Of a DNA stretch of 64,000 bases, positions 1 through 8,405 are shown in pieces (position 1 is the first letter of the stretch; each line of letters begins with the position of its first letter). The stretch is from contig NZ_JAAJBT010000005.1 in the NCBI RefSeq assembly GCF_011392115.1, positions 186,001-250,000 on the forward strand. Reading direction: 5' to 3'. The notes beneath the pieces are model-generated. The model made no database searches and was not told where the DNA came from. It saw nothing but the letters and a program-made list of their open reading frames with translations. A program made the translations under genes and the position numbers. Source of the stretch: Flavobacterium difficile (GTDB taxonomy: Bacteria; Bacteroidota; Bacteroidia; Flavobacteriales; Flavobacteriaceae).

Positions 1-243
1 GATTGGACGTGTTCACCTAGAAACGCCCGTTATTTATCAGGTGGAAAAATCACATTACAAGGAAATTTCGATCCGTCAAGATTATTATCGCCAATTCCAA
101 CCATCAAAAAAATGGTACACGAAATGATTGACGAATTCGGAAAAGATAATTACATCGTAAACTTAGGTCACGGAATTTTACCAAATATTCCTGTAGATCA
201 CGCAAAAGCGTTTGTGGAAGCGGTGAAAGAATACGGTAAGTAA
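1..243 (+). CDS. hemE: Uroporphyrinogen decarboxylase, C-terminal 80 residues (5' truncated by window edge)
   Basis: HemE removes the four acetate carboxyl groups of uroporphyrinogen III to give coproporphyrinogen III in the cytoplasm. The reading frame is open from base 1 and ends at TAA 241-243. The visible part contains family features: [18 protein letters not shown] and the terminal [16 protein letters not shown] block, which fits the conserved GHGI/P motif of UroD. HemF, the next enzyme of the pathway, lies 517 bp downstream on the same strand, which supports the call. The start and catalytic N-terminus are outside the window. Confidence 0.93.
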   Translation, partial: DWTCSPRNARYLSGGKITLQGNFDPSRLLSPIPTIKKMVHEMIDEFGKDNYIVNLGHGILPNIPVDHAKAFVEAVKEYGK

Positions 244-252
244 TACCTAAAG

Positions 253-759
253 ATGAGAATTCCTTTGATTTATAAAAGAGCTGGAAATTATTTAGTTGCA
301 TTTCTACTTTCTGCTTGTTGTTTTTTTGGATCTTATCTAGCGTTTTTAAAAGGTAGTACAGAATTACAACAAATTGATAGTTATTCCGGAAAAGTTGTTA
401 ATAAGGGAATTATAAGTCAAAAAAGTACGGTAGCAAGATTTGGATCTTATAAATCAAATGTCTTCTTTATTAAATTAAGTGGTTTAAATCAAATTTTAGC
501 GACTTATAATTTAGAAAATAATTACGATTTTTTTGAAAAAAATATTAAAATTGGTGATAGTATAAAAGTTTATTATCAAAACTCATTTGATACTATCAAA
601 CCGAATTTAGATTTATTTCAAATTGAAAAAAATGGAACTATACTTTTGAAAAAAGAAGATTTTCAAAAGAAAAAAGGAATTGCAGCATACATAGCTTTTT
701 TTGGAGGTTTTCTTTTAATTGGAGCAGCTATTTATCAGGACAAAAAGTATTGGAAATAA
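253..759 (+). CDS. Small membrane protein of unknown function inside the haem operon
   Basis: A 168-residue protein that I do not recognise. It has a hydrophobic segment near residues 14-34, a central soluble part (about 40-130) rich in Lys and Asn with beta-like character, and a second hydrophobic segment near 138-157, followed by a short basic tail. This suggests a two-pass protein with a domain outside the cytoplasm, reminiscent of DUF3592-type proteins, but no firm family assignment is possible. It begins 9 bases after hemE and its TAA directly abuts the hemF ATG, so it is probably co-transcribed and translationally coupled. A role in haem synthesis is only suggested by position. Confidence 0.7.
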   Translation: MRIPLIYKRAGNYLVAFLLSACCFFGSYLAFLKGSTELQQIDSYSGKVVNKGIISQKSTVARFGSYKSNVFFIKLSGLNQILATYNLENNYDFFEKNIKIGDSIKVYYQNSFDTIKPNLDLFQIEKNGTILLKKEDFQKKKGIAAYIAFFGGFLLIGAAIYQDKKYWK

Positions 760-1668
760 ATGAAAAATAAATTCTACACATACATACAAAATCTTCAAGA
801 TCAAATCGTCGCAGGATTAGAAGCTGTTGATGGTTTGGCTAAATTTCGTGAAGACATTTGGGAACGACCAGAAGGCGGCGGCGGAAGAACACGCGTAATT
901 GAAAACGGTAACGTATTTGAAAAAGGCGGCGTAAATATTTCAGCTGTTCATGGTAAATTACCAGATTCGATGCAGAAATTGTTCAATGTAGGTGAAGCCG
1001 ATTTCTTTGCTTGCGGATTGAGCTTAGTTATTCATCCCAAAAACCCAATGGTACCAACAGTTCACGCTAATTGGCGTTATTTTGAAATGTATGATGATAA
1101 CGGAAACGTAATTAACAGTTGGTTTGGTGGTGGACAAGATTTAACACCTTATTATTTGTTTGAAGAAGACGCAAAACACTTTCATCAAACTTGTAAAACC
1201 GCTTGTGATAAACATAATTCTGAGTTTTATCCCAAATATAAAAAACAATGTGACGCCTATTTTTGGAACGCGCACAGAAATGAAGCTCGAGGTTTAGGCG
1301 GTTTGTTTTTTGATTATTGCAAAGAAACGGAAGATATGAAAATGGAAGATTGGTTCAATTTTGTCACAGAAGTTGGAAACTCTTTCTTAGAAGCCTATGT
1401 TCCAATTGTAGAAAAAAGAAAAGATTTACCTTTCACTCCAGAACAACGCACATGGCAAGAAATTCGTCGTGGTCGTTATGTAGAATTCAATTTGGTTCAT
1501 GATAAAGGCACACTTTTCGGACTAAAAACCAACGGAAGAATTGAAAGTATTTTAATGAGTTTACCACCACATGTACAATGGGTGTATGATCATCATCCGG
1601 AAGTGGGAAGCGAAGAAGAAAAATTAATACAAGTTTTAGAAAATCCAATAGATTGGATAGCCCCCTAA
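760..1668 (+). CDS. hemF: Oxygen-dependent coproporphyrinogen III oxidase
   Basis: HemF converts coproporphyrinogen III to protoporphyrinogen IX by oxidative decarboxylation using O2. The 302-residue length is normal for the family. Conserved blocks are visible: HANWRYFE near residue 103, SWFGGGQDLTPYY near 127, FWNAHRNEARGLGG near 170 (with the conserved HRxExRGxGG) and GRYVEFNLVHDKGT near 238. The ATG follows the stop of the upstream membrane protein without a gap. The last codons (Ala-Pro-stop) lie inside a GC-rich intergenic repeat at 1660-1683, so the repeat supplies the natural stop codon. An aerobic enzyme implies growth with oxygen. Confidence 0.96.
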   Translation: MKNKFYTYIQNLQDQIVAGLEAVDGLAKFREDIWERPEGGGGRTRVIENGNVFEKGGVNISAVHGKLPDSMQKLFNVGEADFFACGLSLVIHPKNPMVPTVHANWRYFEMYDDNGNVINSWFGGGQDLTPYYLFEEDAKHFHQTCKTACDKHNSEFYPKYKKQCDAYFWNAHRNEARGLGGLFFDYCKETEDMKMEDWFNFVTEVGNSFLEAYVPIVEKRKDLPFTPEQRTWQEIRRGRYVEFNLVHDKGTLFGLKTNGRIESILMSLPPHVQWVYDHHPEVGSEEEKLIQVLENPIDWIAP

Positions 1669-1778
1669 CCCCCGAAGGGGAAAACTGGATGGTAAATGTT
1701 TCTAAATAAAATAAATTATAATAAAATATAAAACCCTATTGACCCCTAATAGGTATTCCCCTTTGGGGGCTAGGGGGC
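1660..1778. repeat. Inverted pair of a GC-rich repeat between hemF and hemB
   Basis: A 23-bp sequence at 1660-1682 (GCCCCCTAACCCCCGAAGGG and onward) recurs in inverted orientation at 1756-1778 with about 21 of 23 positions matching. The arms could form a long stem around a 73-base AT-rich loop, and each arm also holds its own CCCC/GGGG palindrome. The left arm contains the hemF stop codon and the right arm ends 5 bases before the hemB ATG. Repeats of this general look are common between genes in Flavobacterium (recalled, not searched). It may modulate read-through from hemF to hemB. Confidence 0.75.
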
Positions 1779-1783
1779 TTATT

Positions 1784-2782
1784 ATGTTTCCATTACAAAG
1801 AGGGCGTCGTTTAAGAGTAAACGAATCCATAAGAAGTTTAGTTCGCGAAACCACATTAAGTCCGAGTGATTTTATGTTTCCGATGTTTATTGCAGAAGGC
1901 GAAAACGTAAAAGTAGAAATTCCATCTATGGTTGGCATTTACCGTCGTTCTATTGATTTAACGGTGGAAGAAGTAAAAGAATTGTTCGCTTTAGGCATTC
2001 GAGCAGTAAATATTTATGTAAAAGTAGATGAATCCTTAAAAGACAATACCGGAAAAGAAGCTTGGAATCCGGATGGTTTGATGCAACGCGCTATTAAAGC
2101 CATAAAATCGGCTTGTCCAGAAATGATTGTGATGCCAGATGTAGCTTTAGATCCGTATTCGATTTATGGTCATGATGGAATTATTGAAAACGGTGATGTT
2201 GCTAACGATGCAACAAATGCGGCTTTAGTAAAAATGGCGGTTTCTCATGCGCAAGCTGGTGCCGATTTTGTAGCGCCAAGCGACATGATGGACGGTAGAG
2301 TTTTACGTTTGCGTGAAGGTTTAGATGCAGCAGGCTTTCATAATGTAGGAATTATGAGTTATTCAGCCAAATATGCATCGGCGTTTTATGGTCCGTTCCG
2401 TGATGCTTTAGATAGTGCTCCAAAAGAAGCTGAAATTGAAGTTCCAAAAGACAAAAAAACCTATCAAATGGATTATGCTAATCGTATCGAAGCCGTTAAA
2501 GAAGCCTTATGGGATGTAGAAGAAGGTGCGGATATGGTTATGGTTAAACCTGGAATTGCCTATTTAGATATTGTTCGAGAAGTAAAAGATGCTGTAAATG
2601 TTCCCGTAACGGTTTTCCATGTTTCAGGCGAATATGCTATGATAAAAGCCGCTTCAGAAAGAGGTTGGTTAGATCATGATAAAATTATGATGGAACAATT
2701 AATGTGTATCAAAAGAGCTGGTGCTAGCTTAATTTCGACTTATTTTGCTAAAGAAGCTGCAATTCTTTTAAATCAAAAATAA
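1784..2782 (+). CDS. hemB: Delta-aminolevulinic acid dehydratase (porphobilinogen synthase), Mg-type metal site
   Basis: HemB condenses two 5-aminolevulinate molecules to porphobilinogen. I chose the ATG at 1784 (332 residues, MFPLQRGRRLR), because the longer frame from a TTG at 1739 would translate the GC-rich repeat. The two Schiff-base lysines are visible in SYSAKYASAFYGPFRDA and MVMVKPGIAYLD. The segment DVALDPYSIYGHDG replaces the three-cysteine DVCLCxYTxHGHCG zinc site, as in magnesium-dependent enzymes of the Pseudomonas type. It lies downstream of hemF in the same direction and is 6 bases from the cytochrome gene. Confidence 0.96.
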   Translation: MFPLQRGRRLRVNESIRSLVRETTLSPSDFMFPMFIAEGENVKVEIPSMVGIYRRSIDLTVEEVKELFALGIRAVNIYVKVDESLKDNTGKEAWNPDGLMQRAIKAIKSACPEMIVMPDVALDPYSIYGHDGIIENGDVANDATNAALVKMAVSHAQAGADFVAPSDMMDGRVLRLREGLDAAGFHNVGIMSYSAKYASAFYGPFRDALDSAPKEAEIEVPKDKKTYQMDYANRIEAVKEALWDVEEGADMVMVKPGIAYLDIVREVKDAVNVPVTVFHVSGEYAMIKAASERGWLDHDKIMMEQLMCIKRAGASLISTYFAKEAAILLNQK

Positions 2783-2788
2783 GTTAAA

Positions 2789-3163
2789 ATGAAAAAATTG
2801 CTATTTGTCTTTACTTTAGTTTTCGTTTTTTCATGCAAAAAAGAACCAGAAGTTGTTACCAATGTGTTAGTGGAAGAATCTACTTATAGTACAAAAGATT
2901 TAGGAAAGGAACTATTTGAAGGAAAAGGCATGTGTAACACTTGTCATAAAGAAGACACTAAAATTATTGGGCCAAGTATCAAAGAAATTTCAAAAATTTA
3001 CAGAGATAAAAAAGCTAGTATTTCTGTTTTCTTACAAGGAGAAGCGGAACCAATAGTGGACCCAACACAGTATGAAATAATGAAAGCTAACCTTCAAATA
3101 ACCAAAACGATGACAGAAGAAGAGCTTAAAGCTTTAGAAGAATACATGTTAAGTTTTAAATAA
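2789..3163 (+). CDS. c-type cytochrome lipoprotein
   Basis: A 124-residue small mono-haem cytochrome c. The N-terminus is a lipoprotein signal peptide with a Cys at position 16 (VFVFSCKK), which suggests membrane anchoring in the periplasm. The haem-binding CxxCH is CNTCH near residue 51, and a Met in the C-terminal half (TKTM, near 110) is a plausible sixth iron ligand. The length and the GxxLFEGKGMCNTCHKED start fit class I cytochromes used as electron shuttles. It starts 6 bases after hemB, so haem production and a haem protein are probably in one transcript, ending at the hairpin just downstream. Confidence 0.88.
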   Translation: MKKLLFVFTLVFVFSCKKEPEVVTNVLVEESTYSTKDLGKELFEGKGMCNTCHKEDTKIIGPSIKEISKIYRDKKASISVFLQGEAEPIVDPTQYEIMKANLQITKTMTEEELKALEEYMLSFK

Positions 3164-3195
3164 AAAAGCTCAAAACAATGTTTTGAGCTTTTTTT
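3164..3195 (+). terminator. Rho-independent terminator of the haem/cytochrome operon
   Basis: Starting directly after the cytochrome stop codon, AAAAAGCTCAAAAC pairs with GTTTTGAGCTTTTT around a 3-base loop and runs into T residues. It separates the operon from the oppositely oriented tRNA-Leu. Confidence 0.85.
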
Positions 3196-3196
3196 G

Positions 3197-3278
3197 TGCG
3201 GGTGAAAGGACTCGAACCTTCACACCTTGCGGCACCAGATCCTAAGTCTGGCGTGTCTACCAATTTCACCACACCCGC
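3197..3278 (-). tRNA. tRNA-Leu(UAG)
   Basis: Read on the minus strand, the 82-nt sequence folds as a tRNA: acceptor GCGGGTG/CACCCGC, anticodon stem CCAGA/TCTGG around loop CTTAGGA with anticodon TAG, T-arm with GGTTCGAGTCC, and the long variable arm expected of a leucine tRNA. The 3' CCA is not encoded. Confidence 0.93.
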
Positions 3279-3500
3279 GGTAAATGTTTTGCAAATATAG
3301 GAACTAACTTCACTTATCCAAAAAAATTTACCCAATTTTTATTTTTTATTATTTTTTTTGAGTCCTCTATATCTCATATAAAACCAATGATTTTAATACA
3401 TAACAAAAAAAATATCCTAATTAAGAAAGGTTTTTTGTTAAAATTAGTTAATTAATTAAATATTTTTTTATTTTAGCAAAAAATAACATAACCCCAAATT

Positions 3501-6500
3501 ATGAAATCAAGACTACAAAGACTTGGTTTATTTTTTATTTTTACTACGGCATTTTCAATAGCCACAATTAGTTTTTTTTCTAATTCAAGGAAAATAAAAG
3601 AAATAAACCCTACCCGAAACTCATCAACAAGAGAAAAAAAAGTTGAAAGCAATCTTCTAACCATTCAAAAAGAACCATTCGACACTTCTAATTCAAATGA
3701 AGAAGAGCGCCACAATCTGCTCACAAAAGTCAAAACATTTTCAAATCAAAACAAACAAAAAATTGTTGATCTGAATCAAAACAGCGATGTAGAATCACTA
3801 CGTTTGAAACATCAGAAACATTTGAATGACAACCTATTTAAAAAAGAGTTTCTTTTATCTAAAACAGATAGAAAAGCTGTAGGATTACCACCTAACAAAT
3901 ATTTTGAGCAAGATTTTGCTTTAACTCTTAATCCTGAATTAGGAAGGCCTACAGGAGAAAATTTATCAGAAATTAGAAATCAATTAGATAAAGAAAGATC
4001 CGCTTTGATTGCGAACCGAACTCCTGGTGACGGACTAGACAATTTATGGGTTGAAAGAGGACCAAATAATGTTGGTGGACGAACAAAAGCTTTAATATTT
4101 GATCCAACCGATGCAACAAACAAAACTGTTATTGCAGCTGGTGTAAGTGGTGGCTTATGGAAAAATACTGATATTACAGTTTCTACTACATGGACTCGAA
4201 TGAATTTACCTGAAAACTTAAATGTTGTAAACATAACTGTTGACCCTTTAAACTCGAGTACTTGGTATGTAGGTACAGGTGAATCATATACTGGTGATGT
4301 AAGTGGAAATGGTATTTGGAAAACCACTAATGCTGGTAATTCATGGTTTCAAGTATTTGGAGGCGGAACCGTTAGTACAGTAACACGAGCTACTTTCAAT
4401 TTAGAAATAACAAATGCAACTAATACTACATTAATAAGAGATTACCAAGCTAATTTGGCTGGCTTTGGAAGCCCCTTTTCAACTCCTGTATCAGGACAAA
4501 TTGTATTAGCAAATGACGGTACCGCCCCAAATGATGATGCGTGTACACCATTAGTAGGCAACTATGCAGGAAAAATCGTTTTAATTAGAAGAGGAACATG
4601 CGGATTTGAATCTAAAGTTTCTCAAGCTCAAGCTGCTGGCGCTGTAGGAGCAATTGTTATGAATAATGCTAGCGGACCATTATTAACAATGGCCAACGGT
4701 GGTTTAGGCGTAACAATACCGTCTGTTTTCATTTCAAAAGAAGACGGCGATTTATTAGTGGCTAATTTAAGTAATTTAACAGGAAATATTAAACCGCCTC
4801 AACCAGGAGAATTTAATGGAAATGAAGCTATAAATGTTCAAATGATAAATGATATTGCTATCAAAAATAATGGTGGTGTTTCTGAGATCTACGCGGCAGT
4901 TGGCGATGGATCTAATGGAGGAACTTTTATCAATGCTTCAAACTATGGTTTATACAAGTCTGTTGACGGAGGAACTACATGGACAAGATTAAATCTTCCT
5001 ACAACAGCAAGTGGCAACAGAACTTGTCCAATGGATGTTGAAATTGCAGTTGGAGGAAAAATATGGGTTTCTTCAACAAACAGCTCTACATTTAACGATG
5101 GTGGAGGTAGAATTTTTGTATCAACAGATAATGGAGCTAACTTTGCATTAAAACATACCATAGTTGGAAATGGTGGAGGTATACGAGTAGAAATAGAAGC
5201 ATCTAATACTACCGCAGATAAAATTTATGTATTGTCTCAACTAGCGCAAGCTAATCCAGCCACTCCTGATAAAGAGGTTCAAATATTACTTACAACTAAT
5301 GGATTTACAACTACCCCAACAATTTTGCCATTACCACCAACGACACCTACAACAGAAACAAGATTAACTACTTATGGCTTCACTGGAGCTCAATCGTTTT
5401 ATAATTTGTTTATTGAGTCGGACCCTACTAATGATGCGAATGTATATGTTGGAGGAATTAATATTCATAAATCAACTAATAGTGGCTCCAACTGGACGCA
5501 AATTACAGCTTGGAGTGCAGGTAACAGAGTTCATTCAGATCAACACGCAATGGTTTTCCGACCTGGCGCTCCTAATACAGCTATTTTTGGTAATGATGGA
5601 GGCGTTTATTATTGTGCTAGTTTATCAGCTGCTACAACTACTAATGCTACAATAGTGGAGAGAAATGCTGGCTACAACGTTACACAATTTGTTGGGGTGG
5701 CAGTACTTCCGTCTGGAATTACCGGTAACTCAGGTGATTTCTTTGTGGCGGGTGCACAAGATAATGGAACATGTTCGTTTCCTGCAACCCCAAGTGCAAC
5801 AACAGGTGCTGGAGCAGGAACTACATCAAGTAATGAAATACAAGGTGGTGATGGTGGAATACCTTTATACTCTCAAGACACTGATGAATACATGATTACT
5901 AATTATGTATACAATGATCAAGTTAGATACAGACCAACCAACAATATCGGCGTTAGAAACTTAGACGATGGAACATTAAACAGAGGTTTGTTTTATCCTG
6001 CTTTCGGTCTAGATTCTGCTAATGATATTTTGTATTCGGATTTTACTGATACAGCTACACGTGTGTTTTATGTAAGAAGATATACAAATATTAAAAGTGG
6101 AACAACAGCAAGAGTAGATTTAACTAATGCATTATTAACTTCATTTCCTACAGCAATTGCACCAGGTAAAACAACACCTTCAACATTATATGTGGGAACT
6201 GCTAACGGTAAATTACTAAAAATATTAAACGCAAATACTCTTACAGCAGCAAACTCTACTTCTACTGTTCCAGCAACTTCTGGTTGGTCTGATATAACAG
6301 GAAGTGGTTTTGTAGGGTCAATTTCAGATGTGATTTTTGGTGCTACAGACAATCAAATTTTAGTTACTTTGAGTAATTATGGCGTGAGAAGCATTTGGTA
6401 TTCGCCAAACGCTGGAGTAAATTGGTACAGCCTTGAAGGTGATTTACCAGATATGCCTGTTCGTGCTATCGTACAAAATCCATTAGCAACGAATGAATTG

Positions 6501-8297
6501 ATGATTGGTACAGAATTAGGAGTTTGGTATACTAATGGATTTAATCCATCATTAACAGCAGATCAAAATTTAAAATGGTTCCATTCATTTAATGGAATGA
6601 GTAATGTTAAAGTTACCGATTTAGATCTTCAACCTAATTTATCAAACCCTGCATTGTTTAGTGTGTATGCCTCTACTTACGGAAGAGGCGTGTTCTCAAG
6701 TCAACTTTGGTCTTGTGGTGCAACTACAACTACATGGAATGGAACTACTTGGAGTGCTGGAATACCGAATACAAGAACAGCAGCAGTTTTTGCAGGTAAC
6801 TTTACCTCAACTTCAAGTTTAGATGCTTGTTCTGTAATTGTGAATACCGGTGTGAATGTAACTTTTGTAGAAGGTCATACATTAAGAGTGGGCGACAATA
6901 TCACAGTTAATGGCACAGGAACTTTAACATTTAATAATGATGCCGCTTTAATTCAACATGCAAAACATGCCGTTAACACAGGTAATATTACCGTTAAAAG
7001 AAATTCTACTCCAATGATTCTTAACGATTATACTGCTTGGTCATCACCAGTAGCAAATCAGAATTTATTATCATTTTCACCTAATACGGCTACTTCACGT
7101 TTTTACCAATATTTATTTACCGGTACAACAACTCCAACAGCGTATCAATCTGTTAATCCATCTACAAATTCATTTATTGCTGGAAAAGGATATATGATTC
7201 GTGTAGGTACAAACTGGTCGCCAACAACACCAACTATTTATAACGGACAGTTTACGGGAATTCCAAATAATGGAAGTTTTGTTTCGCCAGTTGGTAAAGG
7301 ATTCAACCTATTAGGAAATCCTTATGCATCTCCGATAGACGCACCTAGCTTTATAAGAAGTAATGGAAAAATCAACACGTTATATTATTGGTCTCATAAA
7401 GTAGCAGCTAGCGGAGGAACTTTTCCATCTAACAATTATGCCTCTTTTACTTTATTAGGTGGCGTGGCCTCTGCTAACGGAAGCGCAATACCAAATGATA
7501 AAATTCAAGTAGGACAAGGCTTCTTTGTTAATGCCATTGGTGCTTTTGATGTTAAATTTGAAAATGAATTACGTGTAGCTGCAGCAACTTCCACACAGTT
7601 TTTTAAATCATCAGAAACGAATACTTCCAAAACGGAAAACCACAGAATTTGGCTTAATCTAGACGGCAAAGACGTCAATTACAACCAAATATTATTAGGT
7701 TATTCTTCCATTGCTACAAATGGTATTGATGAGCAAATTGATGGTTTAATGTTAGACACTTCTAAAACATTCTTATATAATGTTCTAGGTGATAAAGAAT
7801 ATGTAATTCAAGGAAAAGGATTGCCATTTAATCAAGATGATAGAGTGAAGCTTGGTTTAAAAGTTGTCACAGCGGGTATTTTTTCAATAAATATTGAACA
7901 ACTTGATGGATTATTCGAATCTCAAAATGTATATCTGAAAGACAACTATTTAAATAGTACTCATGATTTGAAACAAACTGCCTATTCTTTTGTTTCAGAA
8001 ACAGGAACCTTTACTGACAGGTTTGAACTTATATACAAAAAAGAAATAAATTCTGAAATTGCAGAAGAGAGCAAAGTGGATTTAATCGTTAAAAATAATG
8101 AACTTACCATTTTATCGAATTCCTTTAAAATTAGTGCTATTGACGTTTTTGATGTAATGGGAAAATCCGTTTTTTCAAAATCAAACATTAACGAAAAAAC
8201 TTTAATTACCAATCAGATCCCTGGAAAAAATCAAGCTTATATATTAAAAATTCAACTTGAAAATGGCGAAGTTATTTTCAAGAAAATGATTATGTAA
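3501..8297 (+). CDS. Giant secreted beta-propeller protein with PA domain and T9SS type-C-like sorting domain
   Basis: A 1598-residue protein. Residues 1-30 form a signal peptide. From about 175 to 1065 there are Vps10/BNR-like propeller repeats, recognisable by recurring motifs such as IWKTTNAGNSW, LYKSVDGGTTWTRL and NPLATNELMIGTELGVWYT. A protease-associated (PA) domain is inserted near 310-425 (IVLIRRGTCGFESKVSQAQ, IPSVFISKEDG). The last ~530 residues, from CGATTTTWNG near 1072, are a module shared with the next two proteins: a repeat-rich linker, then IWLNLDGKDVNYNQILLGY and YVIQGKGLPF, ending in a C-terminal beta domain typical of T9SS cargo. I infer export by T9SS and a surface or extracellular location. 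Its function may be glycan or protein binding; no catalytic motif was found. It is a paralogue of the gene at 13125. Confidence 0.85.
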   Translation: MKSRLQRLGLFFIFTTAFSIATISFFSNSRKIKEINPTRNSSTREKKVESNLLTIQKEPFDTSNSNEEERHNLLTKVKTFSNQNKQKIVDLNQNSDVESLRLKHQKHLNDNLFKKEFLLSKTDRKAVGLPPNKYFEQDFALTLNPELGRPTGENLSEIRNQLDKERSALIANRTPGDGLDNLWVERGPNNVGGRTKALIFDPTDATNKTVIAAGVSGGLWKNTDITVSTTWTRMNLPENLNVVNITVDPLNSSTWYVGTGESYTGDVSGNGIWKTTNAGNSWFQVFGGGTVSTVTRATFNLEITNATNTTLIRDYQANLAGFGSPFSTPVSGQIVLANDGTAPNDDACTPLVGNYAGKIVLIRRGTCGFESKVSQAQAAGAVGAIVMNNASGPLLTMANGGLGVTIPSVFISKEDGDLLVANLSNLTGNIKPPQPGEFNGNEAINVQMINDIAIKNNGGVSEIYAAVGDGSNGGTFINASNYGLYKSVDGGTTWTRLNLPTTASGNRTCPMDVEIAVGGKIWVSSTNSSTFNDGGGRIFVSTDNGANFALKHTIVGNGGGIRVEIEASNTTADKIYVLSQLAQANPATPDKEVQILLTTNGFTTTPTILPLPPTTPTTETRLTTYGFTGAQSFYNLFIESDPTNDANVYVGGINIHKSTNSGSNWTQITAWSAGNRVHSDQHAMVFRPGAPNTAIFGNDGGVYYCASLSAATTTNATIVERNAGYNVTQFVGVAVLPSGITGNSGDFFVAGAQDNGTCSFPATPSATTGAGAGTTSSNEIQGGDGGIPLYSQDTDEYMITNYVYNDQVRYRPTNNIGVRNLDDGTLNRGLFYPAFGLDSANDILYSDFTDTATRVFYVRRYTNIKSGTTARVDLTNALLTSFPTAIAPGKTTPSTLYVGTANGKLLKILNANTLTAANSTSTVPATSGWSDITGSGFVGSISDVIFGATDNQILVTLSNYGVRSIWYSPNAGVNWYSLEGDLPDMPVRAIVQNPLATNELMIGTELGVWYTNGFNPSLTADQNLKWFHSFNGMSNVKVTDLDLQPNLSNPALFSVYASTYGRGVFSSQLWSCGATTTTWNGTTWSAGIPNTRTAAVFAGNFTSTSSLDACSVIVNTGVNVTFVEGHTLRVGDNITVNGTGTLTFNNDAALIQHAKHAVNTGNITVKRNSTPMILNDYTAWSSPVANQNLLSFSPNTATSRFYQYLFTGTTTPTAYQSVNPSTNSFIAGKGYMIRVGTNWSPTTPTIYNGQFTGIPNNGSFVSPVGKGFNLLGNPYASPIDAPSFIRSNGKINTLYYWSHKVAASGGTFPSNNYASFTLLGGVASANGSAIPNDKIQVGQGFFVNAIGAFDVKFENELRVAAATSTQFFKSSETNTSKTENHRIWLNLDGKDVNYNQILLGYSSIATNGIDEQIDGLMLDTSKTFLYNVLGDKEYVIQGKGLPFNQDDRVKLGLKVVTAGIFSINIEQLDGLFESQNVYLKDNYLNSTHDLKQTAYSFVSETGTFTDRFELIYKKEINSEIAEESKVDLIVKNNELTILSNSFKISAIDVFDVMGKSVFSKSNINEKTLITNQIPGKNQAYILKIQLENGEVIFKKMIM

Positions 8298-8315
8298 TAT
8301 TTTTTGTAATAATTT

Positions 8316-8339
8316 AAAGCCTGCAATTAAGCGGGCTTT
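8316..8339 (+). terminator. Hairpin terminator after the first giant secreted protein
   Basis: AAAGCCTGC and GCGGGCTTT form a stem with one G-U pair and a short AT loop, followed by a T-rich stretch. Confidence 0.7.
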
Positions 8340-8405
8340 ATATTTTTATAAAAATTTTGTAATTATTAAATATATTTATTAAATTGCCCAATAAAATTGA
8401 ATATT

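Noticed and set aside
104-301. Minus-strand frame over hemE
   Set aside because: Shadow of the hemE coding frame without any recognisable domain.
1739-1783. Longer hemB start from a TTG
   Set aside because: The extra codons would translate the GC-rich repeat; the ATG at 1784 opens the normal HemB N-terminus.
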